Shown: positions 10,375-19,945, counted from the first letter of the stretch. The stretch is DNA of 64,000 bases from an uncultured Rhizobiaceae group bacterium (GCA_947501445.1 CANMVS010000014.1:100946-164945); one strand, 5' to 3'. The notes: generated by a model from the sequence alone, not told the origin. Program-made: numbers and translations.

Positions 10375-11478
10375 CTAGCTCTGACTTGATACAGGTTTCA
10401 CGGTAGCACCATCATGGACCTTCTGAAGTCCCTGAGTGACAACGCTTTCGCCCTCCTTCAATCCGGATTTGACAACCCATGACTGCGCCAATTGTTCGCC
10501 CAGCACGACATCACGGCGTGCGACCTTGTCGTCGGAGCCAACAACAAAAACGAAATGGCCTTTGCTATCCAGCTGAATGGCTGTTTGCGGTACCGTAACC
10601 ACCGGTTTTGCATTTGGATCGACCAGGCGCACCGTTACAAATTGTCCGGGAATGAGAATGCTGTCTGCATTGGTAAACGTGCCCCGCAGTTCAATGGTAT
10701 CCGACGTCGCATCAACCTCGGTTCCCACATAGGATATCTGTCCGACCTTGTCGTAGATGGTGCCATCCGCCAACGCAATGTTGATCTTGAGTGTGGATGC
10801 AGCTTCCTTGATAAGTCCCTGTTTTTTCTCTTCAAGCAGCGTTTTTTCATCAATGAAAAAGCTTACATAAATCGGATCAATACTGGTTATTGTTGCCAGC
10901 GCGCCTGAAGTTGTGCCAACCACATTGCCCGTATTGACGCTGGTCTTGCTTATTCGTCCATCTATCGGGCTGACCACATCGGTGTATCCAAGATCAATTT
11001 TCGCGGTCTCCAGGTCAGCCTTGGCTTCCCCCACAAGCGCCTTGTCCGCAGCCAGTGTTGCTACAGCTTCGTCGACTGTTGCCTGGGAAACATCATCCTG
11101 TTTCACCAAAATCTGCTGCCGTTTGAGATTCAGCGCAGAATTCTCTGCTGTGGCCTGCGCACCGTCCAGTTGGGCCTGCGCCTTGTCCACAGACGCCTGA
11201 TAGGGTTCTTTTTCTATCTGGAACAGAACCTGGCCTTTTTTGACAAATCCGCCTTCCTCAAAATTTTTCTTTTCGAGAAACCCGTCAACACGGGCCTGCA
11301 GCGCAACCGTATGAACCGCTTCGACCCGGCCTATATAGGTTTTTTTGTTTTTTATAATCTGGCTGCCAATCTTTGCAACCACAACGCTGGGTACAGTCGT
11401 TTTCGTGGTTTGCGCCATACCCCCAACACAGGTTGCCAATAGAAAGATACCGCCTGTCAGCAATGCACGTTTTTTCAT
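10375..11478 (-). CDS. RND efflux periplasmic adaptor (membrane fusion protein)
   Basis: This adaptor (367 residues from the chosen start) bridges the RND pump to an outer-membrane channel. It has an N-terminal signal-type segment (MKKRALLTGGIFLLATC), a biotinyl-lipoyl-like half motif (LQARVDGFL), a coiled-coil hairpin rich in Ala, Glu and Lys, the second lipoyl half (VVSPIDGRI), and a beta-barrel/membrane-proximal C-terminus. The ATG at 11478 has GGGGA five bases upstream and opens directly on the signal sequence. An upstream in-frame TTG at 11505 would add nine residues and lacks support. The order adaptor then pump is the usual one. Whether the protein is a lipoprotein is unclear because the residue before the cysteine is threonine. 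Confidence 0.93.
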   Translation of the reverse strand: MKKRALLTGGIFLLATCVGGMAQTTKTTVPSVVVAKIGSQIIKNKKTYIGRVEAVHTVALQARVDGFLEKKNFEEGGFVKKGQVLFQIEKEPYQASVDKAQAQLDGAQATAENSALNLKRQQILVKQDDVSQATVDEAVATLAADKALVGEAKADLETAKIDLGYTDVVSPIDGRISKTSVNTGNVVGTTSGALATITSIDPIYVSFFIDEKTLLEEKKQGLIKEAASTLKINIALADGTIYDKVGQISYVGTEVDATSDTIELRGTFTNADSILIPGQFVTVRLVDPNAKPVVTVPQTAIQLDSKGHFVFVVGSDDKVARRDVVLGEQLAQSWVVKSGLKEGESVVTQGLQKVHDGATVKPVSSQS

Positions 11479-11880
11479 ATTCCCCAGCCCACAGATGTGA
11501 ATCAATATGCGTCCTTACACCTTTATGGTCAGGATTTCGAACAGGCAACACAAGGTAAGCACCATTCCCCATCCCGATTATACGAGGGTGTAATCTCATT
11601 TATTCGAATGTGCCACATATCCGTGTGAATTCAAACAACTGGTGACCAATCATTTTGCATTTGATCTGAAGAACATACGATGATGCGATGCAGATTGGTG
11701 GGCAAAAACACCAGGGACGATAAGTTCAGGCGATACACAATTTTGAATTTGTTTCGCGTTGCATGGATCCCTTTCTGCCTGCTATGAGGTCGGTGTCGGT
11801 TTTCCACCCGAATCCACCTGCGCACGCGCACCCATACCGCTGCGGCTTCACGCCCGATCAAGAGATAAAACAAACCACGA
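11479..11880. other. Divergent intergenic region, efflux operon / HerA-like gene
   Basis: These 402 bases lie between two divergent genes and must carry both promoters. I see only short, unconvincing open frames and no clear operator palindrome, terminator or RNA gene. Confidence 0.5.
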
Positions 11881-13383
11881 ATGACCGTTCAAATCGACCT
11901 CGGTAACCAGAAATCAGGCGCGCCGGTTCATATGGATCTGGAAGAGCTGCTGGCAACCAGGCTTCTTGTTCAGGGCAACTCCGGTTCCGGTAAATCTCAT
12001 TTGCTGCGCCGGATTCTTGAGCAAAGTGCCCAATGGGTTCAACAGGTCATCATTGATCCGGAAGGCGATTTCGTGACCATGTCGCAGGAATATGGACATG
12101 TGGTTGTTGATGCAAACGGCACCGAAGGTGACCTGCAGATGATCGCGGCCCGTGTGCGCCAGCATCGGGTGTCAGTGGTATTCAACCTGGAAGGGCTGGA
12201 CGCGGACAAACAGATGAAAGCTGCCGGAGCATTTCTCAATGGCCTGTTCGAAGTGGACAGACAGATATGGTATCCAATGCTGGTCATTGTCGATGAGGCA
12301 CAGCTGTTTGCACCAACGGCCTCCGGTGAATTTACCGAAGAGGCCCGCCGTGCGTCTTTGAGCGCCATGACCAATTTGATGTGCCGTGGGAGGAAACGCG
12401 GCCTGGCGGGCATCATCGCCACCCAGCGTCTGGCCAAACTGGCAAAGAACGTTGCAGCTGAAGCATCCAATTTCATGATGGGACGCACGTTTTTGGACAT
12501 TGATATGGCACGGGCGTCCGATCTGCTTGGTATGGAGAGACGGCAGGCGGAAGCATTTCGCAATCTTGATCGTGGGCAATTCGTTGCTCTGGGTCCCGCC
12601 CTCAGCAGGCGCCCACTACAGGTTTCTGTCGGTCCGGTCAAAACCGCGGGCATGGGGTTCAGTCCCAAATTGATGCCGATGCCGCAACAACCGGCAGAAG
12701 AAGACGTGCAGGAATTACTCTATTCGGCCAGCCCCAATGACAAACCGCCCCCGATCAATCGCGCGGCCCCCAAACAGGTGGACCCGACCAGAGTTTTGCA
12801 GCAATTGGCGGCCCGCAAACCTGAGCCCTTACCGCGCGAAGATCTGTTTATTGAAGATGGCATGTCGCTCGAAGAGCGTGATACAACCATTGAAAAAATC
12901 CTCAGCGACATGATGGAAGATCCGGAAGCTGCCTATCAGTCGGTCTCGGTACTTTATCAGGACTTTCAGGTGCGCTGCCGCATCAACAAAATAACCCGGG
13001 TCCCGGATTTGCAGGATTTTCGCGAACTCTTGCCGGTCGCACGCGCTGGCGTCGCATCGGAGGAAGTTGACAATGACGAGTGGAGTCAAGCCACACTGAT
13101 TGCTTCGCAATTGCCAGACAATATGCGCGGCGTCTTTTTGCTGCTTGCTCGCGCTGCACTGCAGCAGGAACCCTGCCCAACGGATCTGGAAATCGCCACC
13201 GCCTATGGTACGCGTTCGACCGGGCGGGCGCGCTGGCTGCTGACCTATATGGAAGAGAATGGCTTTCTGGTCTGTGCGAACGACCTGAGGGGAAATCGCA
13301 TTGTTACGCTTCCAGACCTCGGCTGGCAGACAAAACCGGGAAGTCCGGATGAGAAAGCACCACCAAAGGCCATGACCTCCTGA
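11881..13383 (+). CDS. HerA-like ATP-binding protein (DUF87-type P-loop ATPase)
   Basis: This 500-residue cytoplasmic ATPase of the HerA/FtsK superfamily has an N-terminal HerA barrel-like strand region. A Walker A GNSGSGKSH lies near residues 33-41, and a Walker B VIVDEAQLFAP follows near 138. An arginine-rich stretch (CRGRKRGLAGIIATQR) is typical of the HerA motor core. The C-terminal third contains a Pro-rich linker and a helical, possibly winged-helix, region. HerA partners with the nuclease NurA in DNA end resection in archaea, and bacterial relatives occur in varied contexts. No nurA-like or other nuclease gene is adjacent, so the gene stands alone with its own promoter region. The biological role is not known from the sequence. 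Confidence 0.85.
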   Translation: MTVQIDLGNQKSGAPVHMDLEELLATRLLVQGNSGSGKSHLLRRILEQSAQWVQQVIIDPEGDFVTMSQEYGHVVVDANGTEGDLQMIAARVRQHRVSVVFNLEGLDADKQMKAAGAFLNGLFEVDRQIWYPMLVIVDEAQLFAPTASGEFTEEARRASLSAMTNLMCRGRKRGLAGIIATQRLAKLAKNVAAEASNFMMGRTFLDIDMARASDLLGMERRQAEAFRNLDRGQFVALGPALSRRPLQVSVGPVKTAGMGFSPKLMPMPQQPAEEDVQELLYSASPNDKPPPINRAAPKQVDPTRVLQQLAARKPEPLPREDLFIEDGMSLEERDTTIEKILSDMMEDPEAAYQSVSVLYQDFQVRCRINKITRVPDLQDFRELLPVARAGVASEEVDNDEWSQATLIASQLPDNMRGVFLLLARAALQQEPCPTDLEIATAYGTRSTGRARWLLTYMEENGFLVCANDLRGNRIVTLPDLGWQTKPGSPDEKAPPKAMTS

Positions 13384-13656
13384 TTTTTGCTGATACAGGA
13401 TCAATTCTGCAATTGTCCGGGTCCTATTCTGCAAGTACAAAACATCCTGTTTCCACAAGAAGTTGTACCCACCGCCTACAGTAAATCTACAAATATGTTC
13501 CTCCCATCCGGTTAAAATTGCTGCAATGCATCAATCCAATCATGGTAATTTTACGACTTCCCTTCGCTGTGCGCTTGACCTAGTCTTCAATTCTGGTGGC
13601 GGAAACCGGCTCAACTGAAGGCCGTAACCGCGAACAGCCAAGTGGAGGAAAAATAT

Positions 13657-14901
13657 ATGAACAGACTTTCCAAACTGATTGTCAGTGCGGCCATTGCCGG
13701 CTTGATGAGCTCTGCAGCCCTTGCAGCTGATACGATCAAGATTGCTTTTGTTGATCCACTGTCGGGTCCTTTTGCCGCGACCGGCGCTCAGGGTCTGGCG
13801 CAATATAAATTTGCAGCCGATGAACTGGTCAACAAACAGGGCGGCGTGCTTGACGGACAGATGTTTGAAATTGTCCCATTTGACAATAAAATCAGCGCCA
13901 AGGAATCCCTTATCCAGCTTCAGGTGGCAATCGATCAGGGCATCCGTTTCATCGTGCAGGGTAATTCCTCCGGTGTTGCCAATGCGATTACCGACGCCGT
14001 GAAAAAACATAATAAACGCAATCCGGACAAGCAGGTTCTGTTTCTCAATTACTCGGCTGTCGATCCGGCTCTCACCAATGAAAAGTGTAATTTCTGGCAT
14101 TTCCGTTTCGACGCCAATGCTGATATCAAAATGGATGCGCTGACCGACATCATGGCGCAGGATCCTGATATCAAGAAGGTCTACCTGATTGGTCAGGACT
14201 ATTCCTTCGGCAAGGCTGTCGCATCTGCTGCGGTTAAAATGCTGGGTGAAAAACGCCCGGACATTGAGATCGTCGGCAATGAACTGCATCCCATTGGCAA
14301 GGTGAAGGATTTCACACCCTATGCGCGAAAGATTGTTGCATCGGATGCTGATGCAATGATTACCGGCAATTGGGGCTCGGATATGGTGGGGCTTGGCAAA
14401 GCAGTCATCGAAGCCGGGTACAAGAACCCGATCTATACCTATTATGCAGCAACGGATGGCATCACCAAGACATTTGGTGAAGACGGCAAGGGCTCATTGC
14501 GGCTGGTTGGCGAAGGCCAGCTAAACCCGCCCGTATCTGATCGTGCCATTGCCTATACAAAGGCTTACAAGGAAAAAAATCCTGATCTTGATATTGGTCA
14601 GCCGCGTATCGCCAATGTGATGGAGATGCTTGCGCGCGCGATCAATGATGCAGGCTCGGCAACAGACATGGTGGCCGTTGCCAATGCACTCGAAGGCATG
14701 GAACATGATTCCATCTGGGGAACCAAGGTCAAGATGCGGGCTGAAGACCATCAGGCCATTCAGGACGTTCACATCCTGGCGCACACGGATGACGGGGTAA
14801 CCTTCGACTTTGATAACTCCGGCTATGGGCTGGTTGCCGAAAATACCGTGAAAATGGCCTCGGCAGACATTCCAACGACCTGCAAAATGGACAGACCATA
14901 A
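13657..14901 (+). CDS. Branched-chain amino acid-type ABC transporter, substrate-binding protein
   Basis: This periplasmic binding protein of the LivK / type 1 periplasmic-binding (Peripla_BP_6) family has 414 residues. A Sec signal peptide ends at ALA-ADTIK. The body begins with IAFVDPLSGPFAATG, the family's conserved opening. The ATG at 13657 is preceded by a strong GGAGG. An in-frame GTG at 13642 overlaps that ribosome site and is rejected as the start. The gene heads a five-gene importer operon, and an 8-bp stem-loop separates it from the first permease, which often lets the binding protein be made in excess. The ligand cannot be read from the sequence: relatives bind Leu/Ile/Val, urea, amides or aromatic acids. 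Confidence 0.93.
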   Translation: MNRLSKLIVSAAIAGLMSSAALAADTIKIAFVDPLSGPFAATGAQGLAQYKFAADELVNKQGGVLDGQMFEIVPFDNKISAKESLIQLQVAIDQGIRFIVQGNSSGVANAITDAVKKHNKRNPDKQVLFLNYSAVDPALTNEKCNFWHFRFDANADIKMDALTDIMAQDPDIKKVYLIGQDYSFGKAVASAAVKMLGEKRPDIEIVGNELHPIGKVKDFTPYARKIVASDADAMITGNWGSDMVGLGKAVIEAGYKNPIYTYYAATDGITKTFGEDGKGSLRLVGEGQLNPPVSDRAIAYTKAYKEKNPDLDIGQPRIANVMEMLARAINDAGSATDMVAVANALEGMEHDSIWGTKVKMRAEDHQAIQDVHILAHTDDGVTFDFDNSGYGLVAENTVKMASADIPTTCKMDRP

Positions 14902-14915
14902 CAGCATTTGAATAA

Positions 14916-14941
14916 GCACCGCCTGCAATATCGGGCGGTGC
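14916..14941 (+). promoter_or_regulatory. Intercistronic stem-loop after the binding-protein gene
   Basis: GCACCGCC (14916-14923) pairs perfectly with GGCGGTGC (14934-14941) across a 10-base loop. There is no tight U-tract, so partial attenuation or protection of the upstream mRNA is more likely than full termination. Confidence 0.7.
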
Positions 14942-14981
14942 AACGCTTCATTTTTGCTCAAAATGGCCCGGAGTCCCGATA

Positions 14982-15938
14982 ATGTCCCTGATCATTGTCA
15001 ATCTGCTCGACGGATTGGTTACAGGGCTGTTGCTTTTTATGCTGTGCAGCGGCCTTACGTTGATATTTTCCATGATGGGTGTTCTTAACTTTGCCCATGC
15101 CAGTTTTTATATGCTGGGTGCCTATTTTGCCTACCAGATCAGCACGTATCTGGGTTTTTGGGTCGGCCTTCTCGTTGCGCCCTTCGTTGTCGGCCTCGCG
15201 GGGGCGCTGGTTGAGCGATACGGGCTCAGGCGGGTTCACAAATACGGCCATGTTCCAGAGCTGATTTTCACGTTCGGGCTTGCCCTTCTTATTGAAGAAC
15301 TTGTTCAATTCATCTGGGGTAAAAGCCAGATGGCCTATGAACAACCACCTGCCCTGGATTTCACCGCCTTCGCGATCGCCGGCAATGCGTTTCCAGCCTA
15401 CAAAATGTTCATGATTTTTATCGCCATGGGCATCTTTTTACTGCTTCTTTATATCCTCACACGTACCCGTATTGGCATGATCATTCAGGCAGCCCTGTCC
15501 TATCCGCACACGGTGCAGAACCTTGGGCACAATGTTCCGTTGATCTTCATGGGTGTATTCGGCGTCGGCACAGCGCTGGCCGGCCTTGCCGGTGTCATAG
15601 CGGGTCCCGCCCTGGGCACATTCCCCGGCATGGCCTTTCAATTGGGCAGCATTGTCTTTGTCACCATCGTCATTGGTGGCCTGGGTTCCTTGTGGGGTGC
15701 GTTGTTTGCCTCCCTGCTGATTGGTTGGCTGCAGACATTTGCCGCCTCCTACAACATCAGGTTCGCCGACATATTCGAATTTTTTGGCTTCACACCACCG
15801 GTGGACATGGCCAACAGCGCCCTGCGTGACTTGTGGACACTGACCGTGCCACAGATTGGCCCGATCCTTCCCTATCTGCTTATGGTGGCTGTTCTGGTTA
15901 TCCGGCCGCAAGGACTGTTTGGGAGGCGTGAAACGTGA
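14982..15938 (+). CDS. Branched-chain amino acid-type ABC transporter permease (LivH-like)
   Basis: This 318-residue inner-membrane permease has about eight hydrophobic helices. It carries the LivH hallmarks GLTLIFSMMGVLNFAHASFYMLGAY near the N-terminus and GGLGSLWGALFASLLIGW near residue 235. It pairs with the LivM-like permease encoded next. The start ATG lies 8 bases after GGAG. The 3' end overlaps the GTG start of the next gene (15935-15938), indicating coupled translation. It works with the binding protein at 13657 and the two ATPases downstream. Confidence 0.95.
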   Translation: MSLIIVNLLDGLVTGLLLFMLCSGLTLIFSMMGVLNFAHASFYMLGAYFAYQISTYLGFWVGLLVAPFVVGLAGALVERYGLRRVHKYGHVPELIFTFGLALLIEELVQFIWGKSQMAYEQPPALDFTAFAIAGNAFPAYKMFMIFIAMGIFLLLLYILTRTRIGMIIQAALSYPHTVQNLGHNVPLIFMGVFGVGTALAGLAGVIAGPALGTFPGMAFQLGSIVFVTIVIGGLGSLWGALFASLLIGWLQTFAASYNIRFADIFEFFGFTPPVDMANSALRDLWTLTVPQIGPILPYLLMVAVLVIRPQGLFGRRET

Positions 15939-17224
15939 GTGTTGTCAGCGAAAACGCTTCTGAGGCGACGCAAAGCCCGCTCATTGTCTGGTCACAGATA
16001 CTTCCCTGGATCATGGCTTCCGTTTTATTGGCTGCCCTGCCATTCGTATTTGGATCAGGCTCCGCATTGACCATCATGAATCAGATGGCAATCACCATCA
16101 TATTCGCGCTGGCCTATAATATGCTGTTGGGCCAGGGTGGCATGCTCTCATTTGGGCACGCGGTCTATATGGGCCTTGGCGGGTTTTTCTGTGTTCATCT
16201 GATGAATATGGTCGAATACGACAATCTTTGGTTGCCACTGCCCTTCCTGCCACTTTTTGGCGGCTTGTTCGGCCTGATGTTTGCAACGATCATTGGCCTG
16301 TTTTCCACCCGCAGAGCCGGAACCGTGTTTGCGATGATATCGCTGGGCGTGGGCGAACTGATCGCGGCAAGTTCCATCATTGTCGTGGCATTCTTTGGTG
16401 GCGAAGAAGGTGTGAGCGGCGACCGAACTATGGGACCAACCGCCCTGGGGATCGATTTTGCCAGCCAGAAGGAAGTTTATTATCTTACGGCTTTCTGGCT
16501 TGTGCTGTCTGCACTGGCGATGTTCCTGTTCTCACGTACACCCATGGGCCGCATTGCCAATGCCGTGCGGGACAATGAGGAACGCGCAGAGTTTCTTGGC
16601 TATTCGCAGCGCTACGTGCGGCTCATATCATTTTGTGCATCGGGATTTTTTTGCGGCATCGCCGGCGGTCTCTTTGCAATCAACTTTGAAATTCTCACAC
16701 AGGAAAACCTCGATCTGACATCGTCAGGTATCATTCTTCTGATCACATTTCTTGGTGGCGTTGGGTTCTTCATTGGCCCCATCATCGGTGCAATCGTCTT
16801 TACCATGCTTCAGACTGTACTCAGCCTCTACACCGAAATCTGGCAGCTCTATCTTGGCGTGCTGTTTCTTATGACGGTCATGTTTTTTCCGGCCGGTCTG
16901 ACCGGTTTGCTCGCCATGCATAGCCTGCCCTACCGGCTTGGTAAATTTTCATTGCTGCTGGTTCCCTACGCCAAGATGGCACTGCCGGCACTGGTCCTGG
17001 TGCTGTCTTCAGCCTCATTGCTTGAGCTCCTGTTTCATGCCCGACACGCATCCGTTGGCGAGAACGAGATGACACTGTTTGGCATCACATTTGATTCGCA
17101 TGCGCTGACGCCATGGATTGTTCTGGTGGTGCTGCTGGTTGGCAGCTTCATGATTGTCAAACGCCAGGCACCATCGCTTTACGATGCCTGGCAATCAGCC
17201 AACCATATGGAGCCACGCTCATGA
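15935..17224 (+). CDS. Branched-chain amino acid-type ABC transporter permease (LivM-like)
   Basis: This 429-residue permease has the LivM core (YNMLLGQGGMLSFGHAVYMGLG near residue 65, and GGVGFFIGPIIGAI near 285). It starts with GTG at 15935, overlapping the previous stop and preceded by GGGAGG. It is about 100 residues longer than many LivM proteins because of a C-terminal extension with two or three further hydrophobic stretches (from about residue 330). The TGA overlaps the ATG of the ATPase gene (ATGA at 17221-17224). The role of the extra C-terminal segment is unknown. Confidence 0.94.
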   Translation: MSVVSENASEATQSPLIVWSQILPWIMASVLLAALPFVFGSGSALTIMNQMAITIIFALAYNMLLGQGGMLSFGHAVYMGLGGFFCVHLMNMVEYDNLWLPLPFLPLFGGLFGLMFATIIGLFSTRRAGTVFAMISLGVGELIAASSIIVVAFFGGEEGVSGDRTMGPTALGIDFASQKEVYYLTAFWLVLSALAMFLFSRTPMGRIANAVRDNEERAEFLGYSQRYVRLISFCASGFFCGIAGGLFAINFEILTQENLDLTSSGIILLITFLGGVGFFIGPIIGAIVFTMLQTVLSLYTEIWQLYLGVLFLMTVMFFPAGLTGLLAMHSLPYRLGKFSLLLVPYAKMALPALVLVLSSASLLELLFHARHASVGENEMTLFGITFDSHALTPWIVLVVLLVGSFMIVKRQAPSLYDAWQSANHMEPRS

Positions 17225-17982
17225 ACGCTCCAGCGATTGAACTCAGCGGCCTGTGCAAGAGTTTCGGCACGATTGAAATCATTCGGGACGTCAATCTGCA
17301 GGTCGCCAAGGGCGAGCGGCATGCAATCATTGGTCCCAATGGGGCTGGGAAATCCACCCTGTTCAATCTGATCACCGGCAAATATACAGCCACTGCCGGT
17401 TCCGTCAGTCTGCACGGCGAAAATGTTCAGAACCTCAAACCCTATCAGATCAACCGACGTGGTCTGAGTCGCAGTTTTCAAATCACCAATATATTCCCGA
17501 AAATGAGTGTTTTTGAGAATATCCGCTGCGGTCTTTTGTGGTCCATGGGTTACAAATATTCATTCTGGACACTGGTCAACCGACAGACAAAACTGACAGA
17601 GCGCACGGACGAAATTCTGGAACAGATCAATATGACATCCCGGCGCAATGATATTGCCGGCGTATTGACCTATGCAGAACAACGCGCTTTGGAAATAGGC
17701 ATCACCATTGCCGGCGGCGCCGACATCGTCATGCTTGACGAGCCAACAGCGGGCATGAGTCATTCTGAAACCGACTATATTGTTGATCTGATCCGCACTG
17801 TTACCCAGGACAAGACCCTCGTGATGGTGGAACATGATATGGGCGTTATATTCGATCTGGCGGACAGAATATCGGTGCTTGTCTATGGACAATTCATAGC
17901 CAGTGATACACCGGCCAAGGTCCGCAGCAACGAAAAGGTTCAGGAAGCCTATCTTGGCGCGGCAATGGAAGCGGAGCACTAG
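17221..17982 (+). CDS. Branched-chain amino acid-type ABC transporter ATPase (LivG-like)
   Basis: This 253-residue ABC ATPase has Walker A GPNGAGKST near residue 38. The Walker B segment is MLDEPTAGMS, and the H-loop is EHDMG. The signature position reads LTYAEQRALEIG, an accepted variant of LSGGQ in this subfamily. The ATG at 17221 overlaps the preceding stop, which fixes the start; an upstream frame from 17113 lies inside the permease gene and is not used. It forms the nucleotide-binding pair with the LivF-like protein. Confidence 0.95.
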   Translation: MNAPAIELSGLCKSFGTIEIIRDVNLQVAKGERHAIIGPNGAGKSTLFNLITGKYTATAGSVSLHGENVQNLKPYQINRRGLSRSFQITNIFPKMSVFENIRCGLLWSMGYKYSFWTLVNRQTKLTERTDEILEQINMTSRRNDIAGVLTYAEQRALEIGITIAGGADIVMLDEPTAGMSHSETDYIVDLIRTVTQDKTLVMVEHDMGVIFDLADRISVLVYGQFIASDTPAKVRSNEKVQEAYLGAAMEAEH

Positions 17983-17983
17983 A

Positions 17984-18685
17984 TTGCTGAATGTTACAAA
18001 TCTACATGCCTATTATGGCAAGAGCCACATCCTGCAGGGTGTCAATCTGAGCGTTGGCAAGGGCGAGATTGTCTCCCTGCTTGGACGCAACGGGGTTGGC
18101 AGATCAACCACCTGCAAAGCCATTATGGGTGAAGTTCCGCCAACCGGATCGGTGGTATTTGAGGGACAGGAGCTGGCTGGCAAAAAGCCATTTGAGATTG
18201 CTCAGGCCGGAATTGGTTATGTGCCGGAAAACCGTGACATATTTCCCGGATTAACAACACGGCAAAATCTTATGCTGGGCTTGAAACCAGGACAAAAGGA
18301 TGGTGACGGGCGCTGGTCCCTGGAGCAAATGTTCGACATGTTTTCCAACCTGCGTACCCGTGCTGACGTCGAGGCATCGGTTCTTTCAGGTGGTGAAAAA
18401 CAAATGCTTACCATATGCCGCACCCTCATGGGTGACCCCTCCATCGTAATGATTGATGAGCCCACTGAAGGCCTGGCGCCCAAAATTGTGCAGCAGGTCG
18501 GTGAGCTACTGCAGGAGATTGCAGCGCGCGGTGTATCAATTTTGCTCGTCGAACAAAAACTCACTATCGCAATGAAGGTCTCCAAACGGGTCTATGTTAT
18601 GGGTCACGGGCAGATCGTTTTCGAAGGCTCACCGCAAGCGCTTGATGATAATAATGAAGTGCGCAAGGAATGGCTGGAAGTCTGA
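17984..18685 (+). CDS. Branched-chain amino acid-type ABC transporter ATPase (LivF-like), Walker A Lys to Arg
   Basis: This 233-residue ABC ATPase begins with a TTG one base after the LivG-like stop, giving the expected LivF N-terminus (LLNVTNLHAYYGKSHIL). The P-loop reads GRNGVGRSTT, with arginine at residue 40 where lysine normally binds the nucleotide phosphates. Signature (LSGGEKQML), Walker B (VMIDEPTEGLAP) and H-loop-region (VEQKL) motifs are present; the H-loop histidine position reads glutamine, common in LivF. It is the last gene of the importer operon. The P-loop arginine may lower ATPase activity, or it may be a subfamily trait. Confidence 0.92.
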   Translation: MLNVTNLHAYYGKSHILQGVNLSVGKGEIVSLLGRNGVGRSTTCKAIMGEVPPTGSVVFEGQELAGKKPFEIAQAGIGYVPENRDIFPGLTTRQNLMLGLKPGQKDGDGRWSLEQMFDMFSNLRTRADVEASVLSGGEKQMLTICRTLMGDPSIVMIDEPTEGLAPKIVQQVGELLQEIAARGVSILLVEQKLTIAMKVSKRVYVMGHGQIVFEGSPQALDDNNEVRKEWLEV

Positions 18686-18718
18686 CCACAATGTGCAAGG
18701 AAAATTCGGGGACTTAAG

Positions 18719-19945
18719 TTGCAGACAATTAGAGATCCGGCGCTATTTGGGTTTGCCCCTGAGCGTCTCAACCGCATCGATACCTGGATGCAGCGCTATA
18801 TCGATGATGGCAAGTTCGCCGGATCTTCCGTTCTGGTGGCCCGCCACGGCGAAATTGTCCATCTGGCGACCTGTGGCCAGCGTTCAATTGAGCGCGGTCA
18901 GTCGTTTGACATCGATACAATCGTACGCATTTATTCGATGACAAAACCAATCACATCTGTGGTTGCAATGATGCTCGTCGAGAAAGGCGAATTCAATCTC
19001 GACGCGCCGGTCGATCGTTTTTTACCGGAATTTCGCAACTGCAGTGCGCTGATTGATGGCGCGACAGATATTGATCAGTATGAACCGGCCCCCTCTCCCA
19101 CTATTCATCAACTGCTGACGCATACCAGTGGCATGACCTATGATTTCAATGAGGGTGTGCTCGCCAATGCCTATGCGGCACAGGCGATGAACTTCAGCTC
19201 ACGAACAGGGGCGGTTCAGGGTAATCTGGCAGATAAAACCGTTGCGCTTGCAGCCATGCCGCTGGCCTTTCAGCCAGGTTCACGCTGGGAATATTCGGTC
19301 GGTATTGATGTTATCGGACGGGTGATAGAAGTGGTTACCGGCAAGTCCCTGGCGCAGGTATTTCAAGAGGAAGTGTTCGATCCTCTTGGCATGGTGGATA
19401 CAGGATTTGCTGTCCCCACCCAGTTGATAAACCGCTTTGCCAGTTGTTATTCCTACACACCGGCCAACACTCTTCAACTGACGGACGATGCCGAAACGAG
19501 TGAGTTTCTGGCAGGACAGATCACCACCTGGTCCGGTGGCGGCGGATTGGTCTCCACCCTGGCGGACTACTTTCGTTTTACCGAAATGCTGCGGTGTGGC
19601 GGCGCATTGGATGGTGTGCGGTTGTTGTCCCCGCGCACGCTGGATTTCATGCGGCGCAATCACCTGAAGGGCGACATAGCCTCAATGGGCCCAAAGTCCT
19701 TCGCGGAAATGCCCATGGAAGGTATGGGCTTTGGCCTTGGCGGCTCTGTCGTTCTCGATCCTGCACGACAGCGCACGCCCGGCTCCGTTGGTGACTTCAG
19801 CTGGGGTGGCATGGCAAGCACGCTCTTTTGGTGTGACCCGGTTGAACAAATCACCACGATCTTCTTCACCCAGTTAATTCCATCCAATATTTATCCCAAC
19901 CGGGCAGAACTCAAAGCGCTGGTTCATGCAGCCCTGATCGATTGA
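18719..19945 (+). CDS. Serine hydrolase of the beta-lactamase / class C PBP-like family
   Basis: This 408-residue serine hydrolase has the SxxK nucleophile motif SMTK near residue 77. A tyrosine motif region (WEYSVGIDVIG) lies near 195, and a C-terminal WGGMAST segment replaces the KTG box. These features fit EstB-type esterases and D-aminopeptidase-like enzymes better than true beta-lactamases. No signal peptide is visible, so it is probably cytoplasmic. It starts with TTG at 18719, preceded by GGGGA, 33 bases after the importer operon. It may process an imported ester, amide or peptide. It overlaps the 3' end of the convergent thioesterase gene by 22 bases. Confidence 0.88.
   Translation: MQTIRDPALFGFAPERLNRIDTWMQRYIDDGKFAGSSVLVARHGEIVHLATCGQRSIERGQSFDIDTIVRIYSMTKPITSVVAMMLVEKGEFNLDAPVDRFLPEFRNCSALIDGATDIDQYEPAPSPTIHQLLTHTSGMTYDFNEGVLANAYAAQAMNFSSRTGAVQGNLADKTVALAAMPLAFQPGSRWEYSVGIDVIGRVIEVVTGKSLAQVFQEEVFDPLGMVDTGFAVPTQLINRFASCYSYTPANTLQLTDDAETSEFLAGQITTWSGGGGLVSTLADYFRFTEMLRCGGALDGVRLLSPRTLDFMRRNHLKGDIASMGPKSFAEMPMEGMGFGLGGSVVLDPARQRTPGSVGDFSWGGMASTLFWCDPVEQITTIFFTQLIPSNIYPNRAELKALVHAALID

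Noticed and set aside
11479..11505. Upstream TTG start for the RND adaptor
   Set aside because: It adds nine residues before a good signal peptide. The ATG at 11478 has a GGGGA site.
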